Assembly (NCBI RefSeq): GCF_007680845.1
Contig: NZ_VEIY01000007.1
Coordinates: 143,892 to 207,891, forward strand
DNA: 64,000 nt
Reading direction: 5' to 3'
Source: Curtobacterium pusillum
Lineage (GTDB): Bacteria; Actinomycetota; Actinomycetes; Actinomycetales; Microbacteriaceae
The number at the start of each line of letters is the position of its first letter. Within the stretch, counting starts at the first letter, position 1. The translations under genes and the position numbers were made by a program. Of this stretch, positions 1-10,238 are shown piece by piece. The notes under the pieces were generated by a model, which ran no database searches, was not told the origin of the DNA, and was given only the letters and a program-made list of their open reading frames with translations.

Positions 1-2
1 AC

Positions 3-797
3 GTCGAGGCCGAGTGGCACGTCGACATCGTCGAGGCCCACGCCGCCTACACCGAGTTCCGCCTGACCGGTCCCGAGGGCCGCGAACTCACCACACGTGT
101 GCCCCTCATCGGCTGGCACATGGCGGCGAACGCGGCACTCGCGATCGTCATGCTCGTCGAGGGCGGCTTCGAGCTGGGCGCGATCGCCCAGGCGCTCCAG
201 AGCAACCACCGGCAGTACGCGGACCAGACCGCGGAACACCCCGTGTCCGCGATCGAGTGCTACCTCCCCGGCCGCACCGAGCGGGTCTCCGGCGACACCG
301 GACCCAGCGTGTACGTCGACTTCGGGCACAGCCCCGACGCGTTCGAGAACACCCTCGCGGCGGTCCGACAGTTCACGTCCGGCCGGGTCCTCATGCTGTT
401 CGGCGCCGACGGCGACCGCGACAAGACCAAGCGCGCCGACATGGCCCGCATCGCCGCCGCCGGGTCGGACATCCTCGTCGTCACCGACCACCACCCCCGC
501 TTCGAGGACGCCGCGTCGATCCGGAAGACCCTGGTCGACGCCGCGCGCGAGGCGTTCCCCGACCACGAGCTCTACGAGGTCAGCCCGCCGGAAGCCGCGA
601 TCCGCAAGGCCGTGAGCCTCCTCGGCGACGGCGACTCGATCCTCTGGGCCGGCCCCGGTCACCAGGACTACCGCGACATCCAGGGCGTCCGCACCCCGTA
701 CTCGGCACGCGACGAGGCCCGGCAGGCCCTCCGCGAAGCCGGATGGGAGCCGAACGCCGGCCCAGCCGACGGCACCCGCGCCGAGGGCACCCGATGA
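3..797 (+). CDS. murE: MurE-type UDP-MurNAc-tripeptide ligase, 3' part
   Basis: The 5' end lies outside the window; the frame is open from base 3. The product adds the third stem-peptide residue to UDP-MurNAc-L-Ala-D-Glu in the cytoplasm. What remains is the end of the central domain (IGWHMAANAALA) and the C-terminal Mur ligase domain (FGHSPDAFENTLAAV, MLFGADGDRDKTKRADMARI, WAGPGHQDY). The usual amino-acid recognition motif DDNPR (diaminopimelate enzymes) reads DHHPR at 486-500. That agrees with Microbacteriaceae often having a residue other than diaminopimelate at position 3, although the actual substrate is inference. The gene overlaps the murF start by ATGA at 794-797, and murF, mraY and murD follow, which supports MurE over another Mur ligase. 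Confidence 0.9.
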   Translation, partial: VEAEWHVDIVEAHAAYTEFRLTGPEGRELTTRVPLIGWHMAANAALAIVMLVEGGFELGAIAQALQSNHRQYADQTAEHPVSAIECYLPGRTERVSGDTGPSVYVDFGHSPDAFENTLAAVRQFTSGRVLMLFGADGDRDKTKRADMARIAAAGSDILVVTDHHPRFEDAASIRKTLVDAAREAFPDHELYEVSPPEAAIRKAVSLLGDGDSILWAGPGHQDYRDIQGVRTPYSARDEARQALREAGWEPNAGPADGTRAEGTR

Positions 798-2314
798 TCG
801 CGCTCACCCTCGCCGAGATCGCCACCGCGGTCGGCGGCGAGCTGATCGCCGGTGCCCAGGCGACCGACGTGGCGGACCAGGGCGACCTGGTCGTGGAGGG
901 CACGGTCGAGACCGACTCCCGGCTCGTCCGTCCCGGCAGCGTGTTCTTCGCGCTCCCGGGCGAGGTCACCGACGGGCGCCGCTTCGTGCCCGCCGCGACC
1001 GAGGCCGGTGCCGCGCTCGTCATCACGCCCGAACGGGTCGAGACGACCGCGCCGCAGATCGTCGTCCAGGACGGCTACGAGGCCCTCGCCGCGCTCGCGC
1101 ACGAGGTCGTCACCCGCGTCCGGACGGCCAGCGCCGACCGCGTCGACACCGAGGGCCGCCCGGCGCCGCTCCGGGTCGTCGGCATCACGGGATCGAACGG
1201 CAAGACGAGCACGAAGAACATGCTCCGCACGATCCTCGAGCAGCACGGCGAGACCGTCGCACCGCAGGGGTCGTTCAACAACCACGTCGGCGCCCCGATC
1301 TCGATGCTCCGGATCACCCACGACACCCGCTACCTGGTCGTCGAGATGGGCGCGAGCGGCGTCGGCCACATCGCGAAGCTCGTCTCGATCGCCGAACCGG
1401 ACACCGGTGTCGTCCTCAAGGTGGGCCTTGCGCACGCCGGCGAGTTCGGCGGGATCGAGGCGACGCAGCGCGCCAAGTCGGAGATGGTCACCGACCTCCC
1501 GGCCACCGCGACCGCACTGCTCAACGTGGACGACGACCGCGTCGCGTCGATGCGCGCGCTGACGGCTGCCCACGTGGTCGGCTTCGGCACGTCGGCGGAA
1601 GCCGACTACCGCATCTCCGGCATCGAGACGGACCGCAGCGGCACCCGCTTCACCCTCACCGCGCCTCCCGTCCGCCAGGGAGGCGACCGTCCGACGGACG
1701 CGACCCAGCCTGGAGGCGCGGATCGCCTCCCCGAGACCGTCGACGTCCGCCTCGCCATCCTGGGTGAGCACCACGCCATGAACGCGTCAGCCGCGCTCAC
1801 GGTGGCGCACCTCTGGGGCGTCCCCCTCGCCACCGGCGCCGAGGCGCTCGCGTCGATGACGCGAGCCGAGCGCTGGCGCATGGAGCTCCTCCAGGGCGGC
1901 GCGGAGGGCGTGACGGTCATCAACGACGCGTACAACGCGTCCCCCGACTCGACCGCAGCGGCGCTGCGGACCCTGGCGCAGATCGTGCGTCCGGGGGAGC
2001 GGACCGTCGCCGTGCTCGGCGAGATGGCCGAGCTCGGCGAGTTCTCCGTCGAGGAGCACGACCGCATCGGTCGACTCGTCGTCCGTCTCGGTATCGGGCA
2101 GCTCGTGGTCGTCGGCCGCGGCGCCCTGCCGATCCACCAGGCCGCCACCCTCGAGGGATCGTGGGACGGCGAGTCCGTGTTCATCGAGGACGTCGACGAC
2201 GCCGTCCACTCCCTGCAGGACATGCTCCGCCCCGGCGACGTCGTCCTCGTCAAGTCCTCGAAGTCCGCCGAACTGCGATTCCTCGGCGACCGCCTCGGAG
2301 GTGTCACCGAATGA
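794..2314 (+). CDS. murF: UDP-MurNAc-tripeptide:D-Ala-D-Ala ligase MurF
   Basis: This cytoplasmic ATP-dependent ligase adds D-Ala-D-Ala to the UDP-MurNAc tripeptide, the last cytoplasmic stem-peptide step. It has 506 residues, slightly longer than the usual 450-480. The N-terminal UDP-binding domain ([15 protein letters not shown]) is followed by the P-loop [14 protein letters not shown] near residue 131, [14 protein letters not shown], and the C-terminal [11 protein letters not shown]. The ATG at 794 overlaps the murE stop, so the two are translationally coupled. The extra length is partly a hydrophilic insert near residues 286-312, encoded by a copy of the dispersed palindrome (1659-1721). 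It lies in a loop of the central domain just before the [13 protein letters not shown] helix. Confidence 0.96.
   Translation: MIALTLAEIATAVGGELIAGAQATDVADQGDLVVEGTVETDSRLVRPGSVFFALPGEVTDGRRFVPAATEAGAALVITPERVETTAPQIVVQDGYEALAALAHEVVTRVRTASADRVDTEGRPAPLRVVGITGSNGKTSTKNMLRTILEQHGETVAPQGSFNNHVGAPISMLRITHDTRYLVVEMGASGVGHIAKLVSIAEPDTGVVLKVGLAHAGEFGGIEATQRAKSEMVTDLPATATALLNVDDDRVASMRALTAAHVVGFGTSAEADYRISGIETDRSGTRFTLTAPPVRQGGDRPTDATQPGGADRLPETVDVRLAILGEHHAMNASAALTVAHLWGVPLATGAEALASMTRAERWRMELLQGGAEGVTVINDAYNASPDSTAAALRTLAQIVRPGERTVAVLGEMAELGEFSVEEHDRIGRLVVRLGIGQLVVVGRGALPIHQAATLEGSWDGESVFIEDVDDAVHSLQDMLRPGDVVLVKSSKSAELRFLGDRLGGVTE
1659..1721. repeat. palindromic element embedded in murF
   Basis: Outer arms CCGCGCCTCC (1659-1668) and GGAGGCGCGG (1712-1721) are perfect inverted repeats around a 43-base interior, which itself holds a small palindrome CGTCCGACGGACG. 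The arm core is the same one found in the intergenic hairpins at 16169, 22805, 47185 and 54864, but the two arms face the opposite way. The reading frame stays open and adds a polar stretch to MurF. That this is an insertion is inference. Confidence 0.6.
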
Positions 2315-3414
2315 TCGCCCTCCTGATCGCCGGCGCCGTGTCGCTGGTGTTCACACTGCTGCTCACGCCGTTCTTCATCAAGCTGTTCCACCGCCTCGGC
2401 TGGGGACAGTTCATCCGTGACGACGGCCCGCAGTCGCACCACACCAAGCGCGGGACCGCGACGATGGGCGGCATCGTCCTCATCATCGGCGCGGTGCTCG
2501 GGTACTTCGTCGGACATCTGGTCGGTCGCGACTCCGTGACGCTGTCGGGCCTCCTCGTGCTGTTCCTCATGGTGGGCCTCGGGTTCGTCGGGTTCATCGA
2601 CGACTTCCTCAAGGTCCGCAGGCAGCGGAGTCTCGGCCTCGGCGGCTGGGCGAAGATCCTCGGTCAGGTCATCGTCGGCGTGATCTTCGCGACGGTCGCC
2701 CTCGTGGTGCCGGCGTCGAACGGCAAGCCGCCGGCGTCCACGATGATCTCGGCGATCCGGGACGTCCCGTGGCTCGACTTCATGGCGCTCGGCACGGTGA
2801 TCGGCACCATCCTGTTCCTCGCGTGGATCGTCCTGCTGACGGTCTCGACGTCGAACGGCGTGAACGTGGCCGACGGACTCGACGGGCTGGCCACCGGCTC
2901 GAGCATCCTCGCGATCGGGTCGTACGTCATCATCGGCTTCTGGCAGTCGAACCAGCTGTGCGGTGGTGCCCGGCTCGACGCCAGCACCGAGCACGCCTGC
3001 TACACCGTGACCAACCCGCTCGACCTCGCGGTCGTCGCGGCCGCGGTCTGCGGCGGGCTGATCGGGTTCCTCTGGTACAACACCTCGCCGGCGCAGATCT
3101 TCCTCGGCGACACCGGCTCGCTCGGCCTCGGCGGCGCCCTGGCCGGCCTGGCGATCCTCAGCCGGACCGAGCTCCTGCTCGTCCTCATCGGTGGTCTGTT
3201 CTTCATCGTCACCGGCTCGGTCATCCTGCAGCGGGCCTACTTCAAGATCACCCACGGCAAGCGGATCTTCCGGATGAGTCCGCTGCACCACCACTTCGAG
3301 CTGAAGGGGTGGGCCGAGGTGACCGTCGTCGTCCGGTTCTGGATCATCGCGGGGCTCTGCGTCGCCGCGGGGGTCGGACTCTTCTACCTGGAATGGATCG
3401 CACGAGTTGGTTGA
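2311..3414 (+). CDS. mraY: phospho-MurNAc-pentapeptide transferase MraY
   Basis: Integral membrane enzyme that transfers phospho-MurNAc-pentapeptide from UDP to undecaprenyl phosphate, making lipid I. At 367 residues it has the family length and about ten hydrophobic segments. Signature motifs are clear: GTATMGGI, the catalytic Asp pair in [16 protein letters not shown] (about residue 96), [33 protein letters not shown] and the C-terminal HHHFELKGW. The ATG at 2311 overlaps the murF stop by ATGA, and its own end overlaps the TTG start of murD, so the four genes from murE on are probably one transcript. Confidence 0.97.
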   Translation: MIALLIAGAVSLVFTLLLTPFFIKLFHRLGWGQFIRDDGPQSHHTKRGTATMGGIVLIIGAVLGYFVGHLVGRDSVTLSGLLVLFLMVGLGFVGFIDDFLKVRRQRSLGLGGWAKILGQVIVGVIFATVALVVPASNGKPPASTMISAIRDVPWLDFMALGTVIGTILFLAWIVLLTVSTSNGVNVADGLDGLATGSSILAIGSYVIIGFWQSNQLCGGARLDASTEHACYTVTNPLDLAVVAAAVCGGLIGFLWYNTSPAQIFLGDTGSLGLGGALAGLAILSRTELLLVLIGGLFFIVTGSVILQRAYFKITHGKRIFRMSPLHHHFELKGWAEVTVVVRFWIIAGLCVAAGVGLFYLEWIARVG

Positions 3415-4933
3415 CGCCCGCCTGGAAGGTCTCGACAGCTGGTACGCGGAGGGCTGGAAGGGGCTGAACGTCGCCGTCCTCGGGCTCGGTGCCACCGGGT
3501 TCTCGGTCGCCGACACCCTCGTCGAGGTCGGCAGCGACGTGACGGTCTACTCGACCGACGCGCCCTCCGACAGCGTCGAGCTGCTCGACGTCATCGGCGC
3601 GCGGTTCGTGCAGACGCCGCTGGACTCGGTGCCCGACGCCCTCGAGGCGCAGGCGCCGGACGTCGTCATCGTGTCGCCGGGCCTGCCGCCGCACAACGCC
3701 ACCGTGCAGTGGTCCGTCGCGAACAGCACCGTCTGGGGTGACATCGAGCTCGCCTGGCGCGTGCGCGACAAGGTCGTCCGCGGGCCGGTCGCCGCCCCGT
3801 GGGTGACGATCACCGGGACGAACGGCAAGACCACCACCACGCAGCTCGCGACCGCGATGTTCACGGCCGGCGGCCTGCGGGCGGTGGCGTGCGGCAACAT
3901 CGGCGTGCCCGTGCTCGACGTCGTCCGCGACCCGGACGGTTACGACGTGCTCGTCGTCGAACTCTCCAGCCACCAGCTGCACTACATGCCGACGACCGGC
4001 GACGGCGCCGTGGTGCCGCTCGCGAGCACCTGCCTCAACATCGCCGACGACCACCTCGAGTGGCACGGTTCCGCCGAGGCGTACCGCGCGGCGAAGGCCA
4101 AGGTCTACGAGCGCACCGTCATGGCGTGCGTGTACAACACGACCGACGAGGTCACCCGGCACATGGTCGAGGACGCCGACGTCGTCGAGGGCTGCCGCGC
4201 CGTCGGGTTCGGGCCCGGTGTCCCCGCGCCCGGTGACGTCGGGATCGTCGAGGACGTCCTGTGCGACCGCGCCTTCGCCGAGAACCGGCAGAGCAGCGCA
4301 CTCGAGCTCGCGACGGTCGCCGACCTCGAGCAGGCCGGGCTCGCCAGCCCGCACATGACGATGAACGTCCTCGCCGCCGCGGCCCTCGCCCGCGCGGCTG
4401 CCGTGCAGCCCAGTGCGATCCGCGCCGCCGTGCAGGGGTTCCGGGCGGACCACCACCGCACCGAGCTCGTGGCGACCGCCGACGGCATCACCTGGGTGGA
4501 CGACTCGAAGGCGACGAACCCGCACGCGGCGACCGCGTCGCTGGCGTCGTTCGACACCGTGGTGTGGATCGTCGGTGGGCTGTTCAAGGGCGTCGACATC
4601 GACGGACTCGTCGAGCGGTTCGGCCCGGACGTGCGCGCCGTCGTGGTGATCGGGACCGACCGCGGGCCCGTGCTCGAGGCATTCGCACGACACGCGCCCG
4701 GGGTGCCCGTCCTGCAGGTCGAAGCAGCGGACACTGATCAGGTCATGCCCGAGGCGGTCCGGCATGCCGCATCGGTCGCGAGACCGGGCGACACGGTCCT
4801 CCTCGCCCCGGCCGCGGCGTCGTTCGACCAGTTCGGCTCCTACGCGGACCGGGGGCGTCGATTCGCGGCGGCGGTCCACGAGCACCTGGGAGGAAACGCC
4901 GATGGCGACGACGGATCTTCCGAGCGGCCGTAG
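3407..4933 (+). CDS. murD: UDP-MurNAc-L-Ala:D-Glu ligase MurD
   Basis: Adds D-glutamate to UDP-MurNAc-L-Ala in the cytoplasm. The 508-residue product shows the N-terminal Rossmann motif [17 protein letters not shown], the P-loop [17 protein letters not shown] (about residue 136), [20 protein letters not shown], and the C-terminal [19 protein letters not shown], all MurD signatures. The start chosen is TTG 3407, which overlaps the mraY end by eight bases; no better start exists before the Rossmann fold. The C-terminus overlaps the start of ftsW. Confidence 0.95.
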   Translation: MVDARLEGLDSWYAEGWKGLNVAVLGLGATGFSVADTLVEVGSDVTVYSTDAPSDSVELLDVIGARFVQTPLDSVPDALEAQAPDVVIVSPGLPPHNATVQWSVANSTVWGDIELAWRVRDKVVRGPVAAPWVTITGTNGKTTTTQLATAMFTAGGLRAVACGNIGVPVLDVVRDPDGYDVLVVELSSHQLHYMPTTGDGAVVPLASTCLNIADDHLEWHGSAEAYRAAKAKVYERTVMACVYNTTDEVTRHMVEDADVVEGCRAVGFGPGVPAPGDVGIVEDVLCDRAFAENRQSSALELATVADLEQAGLASPHMTMNVLAAAALARAAAVQPSAIRAAVQGFRADHHRTELVATADGITWVDDSKATNPHAATASLASFDTVVWIVGGLFKGVDIDGLVERFGPDVRAVVVIGTDRGPVLEAFARHAPGVPVLQVEAADTDQVMPEAVRHAASVARPGDTVLLAPAAASFDQFGSYADRGRRFAAAVHEHLGGNADGDDGSSERP

Positions 4934-6239
4934 CGGGTCGGAAACGACGCGTCCCCGAGCGGCGACGACGGATCTTCCGAGCAGCAGTAACCGCTCCGAG
5001 ACGACACAGGCGCGCCCGGCCGGTCGGTCCGCCACGGGCCGCCGCACCAACGGCGCGGTCATCGCCGTCAAGAACGTCTTCGTCGCCGAGTCGAGCACCT
5101 TCTACACGATCCTCGGCGTCACCCTCTTCCTCGTCGTCTTCGGCGTCGTCATGGTGCTGTCGTCCTCGAGCGTGGAGCAGTACGCCGCGACGCACGACTT
5201 CTTCGGCGCAGCGTCCCGCCAGGGCCTCTACGCCGTCCTCGGCGTCCCCCTGATGCTCATCGCGTCCCGCCTGCCCGCCCGCTTCTGGCGGAAGTGGGCG
5301 ATGTGGATCGTCGGGGTCGGCCTCGTCGTCCAGGCGCTCGTCGTGCTCACCCCGCTCGGCTACTCGATCCAGGGCAACCGGAACTGGATCCGGGTCGGGT
5401 CCTTCACCGCCCAGCCGTCCGAGATCCTCAAGCTCGCGCTCGTCCTCGGCATCGGCGCGATCCTGTACGTCAAGCGCGAGAAGCTCGACGACTGGAAAGA
5501 GGTCTTCATCCCGATCGGGATCGCCTCGCTCGGCTCCATCGGGCTCGTCCTCGTCGGCGGCGACCAGGGCACGGCGATGATCATGCTCATCCTCGTGTTC
5601 GGCGCGCTCTACGTCGGCGGGGCCCGCGCGCGGCACCTGCTCGTCGGGGTCGTCGCGATCGCCGTCCTGCTGCCGTTCGTCACGATGGCGTCCAGCTCCC
5701 GCCAGTCCCGCATCGGCGCCTGGCTGTCCGGCTGCACCGACACGAGCCAGTACCAGGACCTGTGCTGGCAGCCGACCCACGGCATGTGGGCGCTCGCGTC
5801 CGGCGGCGTGTTCGGCGTGGGCCTCGGCAACTCGAAGGCGAAGTGGTCGTGGCTGCCCGAGGCGGACAACGACTACATCTTCGCGATCATCGGCGAGGAG
5901 CTCGGGCTCGTCGGCGCCGTCGTCGTGCTCGCCCTGTTCGTGGTGCTCGCGGTCGGCATGATCAAGGTCATCCGGCAGTCGAACGACCCGTTCGTGAAGA
6001 CCGTCACCGGCGGCGTCCTCGCCTGGATCATCGGCCAGGCGCTCGTGAACATCGCCGTGGTGCTCGGCCTGCTGCCGGTCCTCGGCGTCCCGCTCCCACT
6101 CATCTCGGCCGGTGGCTCGGCGCTCATCATGACCTTGGTCGCGATCGGTGTCGTGCTCTCCTTCGCCCGCGACCTGCCCGGCAAGAACAGCCAGGTCGGC
6201 GCACCCACCCGCACCACCCTGAACGGAACACTCCGGTGA
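4902..6239 (+). CDS. ftsW: SEDS-family division glycosyltransferase FtsW
   Basis: Membrane peptidoglycan polymerase of the SEDS family that uses lipid II at the division site with its partner class B PBP. The 445-residue product has a 48-residue hydrophilic N-terminus and about ten membrane segments. Family motifs include [53 protein letters not shown] and [13 protein letters not shown]. The ATG at 4902 follows a GGGAGGA ribosome site at 4888-4894 and lies within the 3' end of murD. The N-terminal tail contains a direct repeat (ATTDLPS twice), and the repeat DNA also encodes the last residues of MurD. A RodA paralogue is possible by fold, but the dcw position favours FtsW. Confidence 0.93.
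   Translation: MATTDLPSGRSGSETTRPRAATTDLPSSSNRSETTQARPAGRSATGRRTNGAVIAVKNVFVAESSTFYTILGVTLFLVVFGVVMVLSSSSVEQYAATHDFFGAASRQGLYAVLGVPLMLIASRLPARFWRKWAMWIVGVGLVVQALVVLTPLGYSIQGNRNWIRVGSFTAQPSEILKLALVLGIGAILYVKREKLDDWKEVFIPIGIASLGSIGLVLVGGDQGTAMIMLILVFGALYVGGARARHLLVGVVAIAVLLPFVTMASSSRQSRIGAWLSGCTDTSQYQDLCWQPTHGMWALASGGVFGVGLGNSKAKWSWLPEADNDYIFAIIGEELGLVGAVVVLALFVVLAVGMIKVIRQSNDPFVKTVTGGVLAWIIGQALVNIAVVLGLLPVLGVPLPLISAGGSALIMTLVAIGVVLSFARDLPGKNSQVGAPTRTTLNGTLR
4903..4985 (+). repeat. direct repeat across the murD/ftsW overlap
   Basis: The bases GCGACGACGGATCTTCCGAG occur at about 4906-4925 and again at about 4962-4981, roughly 57 bases apart. The first copy encodes both the MurD C-terminus and the FtsW N-terminus in different frames. 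The second copy lies only in ftsW and gives the repeated peptide ATTDLPS. This looks like a local duplication that lengthened the cytoplasmic tail of FtsW. Confidence 0.75.
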
Positions 6240-7384
6240 GCACCTACCTCTTCGCCGGCGGTGGCACCGCCGGGCACGTCAACCCGCTGCTCGCGGTCGC
6301 CGACCGGCTGACCGAACGCGCGCCCGACGCCGAGGTCCTCGTCCTCGGCACCGCCGAGGGCCTCGAGTCCCGACTCGTCCCGATGCGCGGCTACGACCTG
6401 CTGACGATCCCGCGCCTGCCCTTCCCGCGGAAGCCGAACGCCGCCGCCCTCCGGTTCCCCGGAGCCTTCTGGCGTGCGGTCAAGCGCACCGAACAGCTCA
6501 TCCGCGAGCACGACGTCGAGGTCGTCCTCGGCGTCGGCGGCTACGCGGCCGCCCCGGCGTACATCGCCGCCCGGCGCACGGGCACCCCGCTCGTGGTGCA
6601 CGAGCAGAACGCCAAGCCCGGGCTCGCGAACCGGCTCGCGGCGTTCCTCACCGACCACGTCGGCGTCACCTTCTCGAACACGCGCCTGCGGCACGGCCGG
6701 GTCGTCGGGATGCCGCTCCGCCGCGAGATCGAGTCGCTCGACCGCCGCGCGAGCCGCGCCGAGGGCCTGGCGGAGTTCGGCCTCGACGCCGACCGCCCGG
6801 TGCTGCTCGTGACGGGCGGTTCCTCGGGAGCGCGGAGCATCAACCGCACCGTGAACCGTGCCGCGGCGACGATCGTCGGTGCCGGGTGGCAGGTGCTGCA
6901 CGTCGTCGGCGGGAAGTCGGACATCGGCCCGAGCGACCTCGACGGGTACCACGTGCTGCCGTACTGCGACCGGATGGATCTCGCGTACGCCGCGAGCGAC
7001 TTCGTGGTGTCGCGGTCCGGCGCCGGCATGGTGTGCGAGCTCACCGCCGTCGGGCTGCCGAGCGTCCTGGTGCCGTACCCTGTCGGCAACGGCGAGCAGC
7101 GGCACAACGCGAAGGACGTCGTCGACGCCGGGGGAGCGGTGCTCGTGGCGGACGCGGAATTCGACGAGGACTGGGTGACGTTCCAGCTCCTGGACATCCT
7201 GCAGGACCGTGCCCGGATCGCGGACATGACCGTGCGGGCGGGCAGCGTCGGACACCGCGACGGCGCCGACCGGATGACCGACCTCGTGCTCGACGCGGCG
7301 AGGACCGCGACGAAGAACACCGGCACCACGAACACCGGCACCACGAACACCGGCACCACCACCGGCACCACGGAGGAACCATGA
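6236..7384 (+). CDS. murG: lipid I GlcNAc transferase MurG
   Basis: Peripheral membrane GT28 glycosyltransferase that adds GlcNAc to lipid I, producing lipid II. It has 382 residues, with the N-terminal glycine-rich motif [20 protein letters not shown] (residues 5-24), [27 protein letters not shown], the second-domain [13 protein letters not shown], and [23 protein letters not shown] in the UDP-GlcNAc-binding region. The GTG at 6236 overlaps the ftsW stop. The last 22 residues are a low-complexity tail of NTGTT units that carries the ribosome-binding site for murC. Confidence 0.96.
   Translation: MSTYLFAGGGTAGHVNPLLAVADRLTERAPDAEVLVLGTAEGLESRLVPMRGYDLLTIPRLPFPRKPNAAALRFPGAFWRAVKRTEQLIREHDVEVVLGVGGYAAAPAYIAARRTGTPLVVHEQNAKPGLANRLAAFLTDHVGVTFSNTRLRHGRVVGMPLRREIESLDRRASRAEGLAEFGLDADRPVLLVTGGSSGARSINRTVNRAAATIVGAGWQVLHVVGGKSDIGPSDLDGYHVLPYCDRMDLAYAASDFVVSRSGAGMVCELTAVGLPSVLVPYPVGNGEQRHNAKDVVDAGGAVLVADAEFDEDWVTFQLLDILQDRARIADMTVRAGSVGHRDGADRMTDLVLDAARTATKNTGTTNTGTTNTGTTTGTTEEP
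7316..7372 (+). repeat. 15-base tandem repeat in the 3' end of murG
   Basis: The unit AACACCGGCACCACG occurs at 7316-7330 and 7331-7345, with a one-base variant at 7346-7360 and a partial copy at 7361-7372. It encodes NTGTT repeats at the MurG C-terminus and ends just before the GGAGG ribosome site of murC. Copy number in such an array can change by slippage without breaking the frame, because the unit is a multiple of three. Confidence 0.9.
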
Positions 7385-8802
7385 CCATCAAGCCGGACCT
7401 GACCCAGCCGATCCCCGACGACCTCGGCACGGTCCACTTCGTCGGCATCGGCGGCTCCGGCATGAGCGGCATCGCCCGGCTCTTCCTCGCCGCCGGCCAC
7501 CGCGTGACGGGCAGCGACTCCAGCGAGACCGCCACCACCGGCACCATGCGCGACCTCGGCGCCGAGGTCCACATCGGCCACGACGCCGCGAACGTCGGCG
7601 ACGCGGACACCATCGTCGTGACGAGCGCCCTCTGGCCGGACAACCCCGAACTGCTCGAGGCCCAGCGCCGCGGCCTGCCCGTCCTGCACCGCTCCCAGGC
7701 CCTCGCCGCCCTGATCGCCGAGCACCGGCTCGTCGCGGTGGCCGGAGCGCACGGCAAGACCACCTCGACGGGCATGATCGTCACCGCGCTGGTCGAGCTC
7801 GGGCTCGACCCGAGCTTCGTCAACGGCGGCGTCATCCAGTCGCTCGGCACGAGCTCCGCACCAGGTGGCAGCGACCTGTTCGTGGTCGAGGCCGACGAGT
7901 CCGACGGCTCCTTCCTGCTGTACGACGTCGCCGTGGCCCTCGTCACGAACGTCGACGCCGACCACCTCGACCACTACGGCAGCGAGGACGCCTTCATCGA
8001 GGCGTTCGTCGAGTTCACGGCCAAGGCGTCCGAGCGGGTCGTCATCTCGAGCGACGACGCCGGGGCGAAGACCGTCACGGCCGGGCTCCGGGCCCGCGCC
8101 GACGCGCCGGAGATCGTCACGTTCGGTGAGGCGGTCGACGCCGACGTCCGGATCGAGGGCATCACCGAGTCCGCCGGGGTCGAGGTCGACTTCCGCGTCG
8201 GCGGCACCGCGTACCACCTGACCCTCCGCGTGCCCGGTCGCCACAACGCGATCAACGCCGTCGGTGCCTTCGCCGTCCTGACCGGACTCGGCGTCGCGCC
8301 AGAGGACGCCGTCCGCGGCATCGAGGCCTTCGGCGGGACCCAGCGCCGGTTCGAGCTGCACGGCGTCGAGCGTGGCGTGTCGGTGTACGACGACTACGCG
8401 CACCACCCCACCGAGGTCGCCGCGGCACTCCGGGCCGCGCGCAACGTCGTCGGCGACGGCCGGATCATCGCGATCCACCAGCCGCACCTGTACTCGCGCA
8501 CCCGCATGATGGCCGGCGACTTCGCCAAGGTCTACGAGGAGCTCGCGGACCACACCGTCGTCCTCGACGTCTACGGCGCCCGCGAGGACCCCGAGCCCGG
8601 CGTCACCGGCGCCCTCGTGCAGGAACGCTTCACCGACCAGTCCCTGGTGGAGTTCCTGCCCGACTGGGACGACGCCGCGAAGCGCGCTGCGGAGGTGGCC
8701 CGCGACGGCGACATCATCATGACCCTCAGCTGCGGCGACGTGTACCGGATCATCCCGCAGGTGCTCGGCGCGCTCCACGACGACCCGGTCCTGTCCCGGT
8801 GA
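7381..8802 (+). CDS. murC: UDP-MurNAc:L-Ala ligase MurC
   Basis: Joins L-alanine to UDP-MurNAc, the first stem-peptide step. The product has 473 residues, a normal length. Motifs: [17 protein letters not shown] near the N-terminus (UDP-MurNAc binding), the P-loop [17 protein letters not shown] (about residue 122), ADESDGSF, and in the C-terminal domain [19 protein letters not shown] and [11 protein letters not shown]. The ATG at 7381 overlaps the murG stop (ATGA) and has GGAGGA at 7373-7378. It couples in turn to ftsQ through GTGA. Confidence 0.97.
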   Translation: MTIKPDLTQPIPDDLGTVHFVGIGGSGMSGIARLFLAAGHRVTGSDSSETATTGTMRDLGAEVHIGHDAANVGDADTIVVTSALWPDNPELLEAQRRGLPVLHRSQALAALIAEHRLVAVAGAHGKTTSTGMIVTALVELGLDPSFVNGGVIQSLGTSSAPGGSDLFVVEADESDGSFLLYDVAVALVTNVDADHLDHYGSEDAFIEAFVEFTAKASERVVISSDDAGAKTVTAGLRARADAPEIVTFGEAVDADVRIEGITESAGVEVDFRVGGTAYHLTLRVPGRHNAINAVGAFAVLTGLGVAPEDAVRGIEAFGGTQRRFELHGVERGVSVYDDYAHHPTEVAAALRAARNVVGDGRIIAIHQPHLYSRTRMMAGDFAKVYEELADHTVVLDVYGAREDPEPGVTGALVQERFTDQSLVEFLPDWDDAAKRAAEVARDGDIIMTLSCGDVYRIIPQVLGALHDDPVLSR

Positions 8803-10079
8803 AGCGCCCAGAGGGGTTCGACGAGCGTTCGGTCCAGCCGGACGCTCCCGCCACGGGCGCCGACGCGCCCCGGCAGCGTCGCGCCCCCCGGTCGCCCCGA
8901 CGTCCGTCCCGCGGTGCGCCGGTGGACGTCCAGGAGGCGCGGCCCGACCCCGCTCCGTCGGCCCCGGTCGACGAGACGGACGACGTCACGGCCCTGCTCG
9001 CCTCCGACACCCCGGTCGCGTCTCAGGAGCCGTCGACCCGCGACCGCGCGAGCGCGTTCGCGGGAGCTGCGGGCCGTCGTCTCGGCGCCGGTCTCTCCAC
9101 CGTGGCGGGCCGGCTCCGCGAGTACACGCCGGACGAGGACCACCACGATCCGGAGGCCGAGCGCCGGGACGCGGCCACGCGCCCTGGAGCCGACCCGGAC
9201 GCGACGGTCACCGACGTCATCGACCCGCACCGCGCCTCCAGTCCGACGGGTGGCGACGCCGGGCCGACGGCTCCGATCGGTGCCGGCGTCCGCGCTGCGG
9301 AGACCGCGCGGGAAGCCCGCGTCGCGAAGCGTCGCCGTCGGCTGCTCGAACGGGCCGAGGTGCGGCGCTTCACCCGGCGCAGCCGGCACCGTCGTGCGGC
9401 GTGGATCACCGCGGCGAGCATCGTGCTGGTGTTCGGCGTCTCGATCCTCGTGGCGGTCTTCTCGCCGCTGATGGCGCTGCAGACCATCGAGATCAAGGGC
9501 ACGAACCGCGTCGACGAGACCCAGCTCCGGCAGGCGCTCTCCGACCAGGTCGGGACGCCGCTCGCCCGGTTGGACTTCGGCGCGATCAAGCGGGACATCG
9601 CCGGGTTCCCGCTCATCGAGAGCTACGTCACCGAAGAGGCGCCGCCGCACACGCTCGTGATCACCGTCACCGAGCGGACGCCGGTCGTCGCCGTGCGGTC
9701 GGGGAAGTCCTTCGACCTGGTCGACCCGGCCGGCATCGTCGTGCAGTCCTCGCCGAAGCAGCCCGCGAACATGCCGCTCGCGGACGTCGGGGGAGCGAAG
9801 CTCGGGTCGTCGGTGTTCCGGACCATGACCGAGGTGGTCCTCGCGCTGCCGTCGACGGTCCGGGCACAGGTGACGAGCGTCAAGGCGACGACGGCGGACG
9901 ACGTGACGCTGAGCCTCAAGGACGGGTCGACCGTCGTCTGGGGCAACCCGGAGCAGTCAGACGCCAAGGCGGCGCTGCTCGCGGCGCTCGTGAAGGACCA
10001 CGCTGCGCGGAACCCGGGTGTGGTCGTCGAGTACGACGTCAGCGCACCGGACAACGGGATCATCCGGGCGAAGCCGTAG
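8799..10079 (+). CDS. ftsQ: cell division protein FtsQ/DivIB
   Basis: Bitopic membrane protein of the divisome that links early and late division proteins. Its 426 residues include a long, charged, Pro/Ala/Arg-rich cytoplasmic tail (about 1-200), one membrane segment (about 201-226, [20 protein letters not shown]), then a POTRA domain starting [20 protein letters not shown] and the FtsQ domain ([10 protein letters not shown]). The extracytoplasmic part is of normal size; the tail is much longer than in proteobacterial FtsQ but typical of actinobacteria. The GTG at 8799 overlaps the murC stop. The tail contains an exact half of the dispersed palindrome at 9230-9245 (peptide HRASSP). Confidence 0.92.
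   Translation: MKRPEGFDERSVQPDAPATGADAPRQRRAPRSPRRPSRGAPVDVQEARPDPAPSAPVDETDDVTALLASDTPVASQEPSTRDRASAFAGAAGRRLGAGLSTVAGRLREYTPDEDHHDPEAERRDAATRPGADPDATVTDVIDPHRASSPTGGDAGPTAPIGAGVRAAETAREARVAKRRRRLLERAEVRRFTRRSRHRRAAWITAASIVLVFGVSILVAVFSPLMALQTIEIKGTNRVDETQLRQALSDQVGTPLARLDFGAIKRDIAGFPLIESYVTEEAPPHTLVITVTERTPVVAVRSGKSFDLVDPAGIVVQSSPKQPANMPLADVGGAKLGSSVFRTMTEVVLALPSTVRAQVTSVKATTADDVTLSLKDGSTVVWGNPEQSDAKAALLAALVKDHAARNPGVVVEYDVSAPDNGIIRAKP
9230..9245. repeat. half copy of the dispersed palindrome in ftsQ
   Basis: CCGCGCCTCCAGTCCG at 9230-9245 matches the right arm of the intergenic hairpins at 22805 and 47185 base for base. No matching left arm is nearby. It lies in the part of ftsQ that encodes the disordered cytoplasmic tail. 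A chance match through codon bias is possible, but 16 identical bases make it unlikely. Confidence 0.5.
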
Positions 10080-10238
10080 CGGTCGCGCCAGAATTGCGGC
10101 ACGCGATCGACGACACGCGGCGTGGCGGGGCGACAGTGCCCGGACGGCACCCGTAGCGTCGATGCGAGCACCACATCTACCAGCAATACCCCTGAACTTC
10201 AAGTAGAGGTTGAGGGTTCGACCGGAGGCCCGACTGAC
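10080..10238 (+). promoter_or_regulatory. ftsZ upstream region with inverted repeat
   Basis: This 159-base gap is the first real intergenic space in the dcw cluster, so a separate ftsZ promoter is likely here. It holds an imperfect inverted repeat, CCCTGAACTT (10190-10199) and AGGTTGAGGG (10207-10216), around a 7-base centre containing AAGTAG. A GGAGG ribosome site (10224-10228) precedes the GTG start at 10239. The exact promoter boxes are not clear by eye. Confidence 0.5.
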
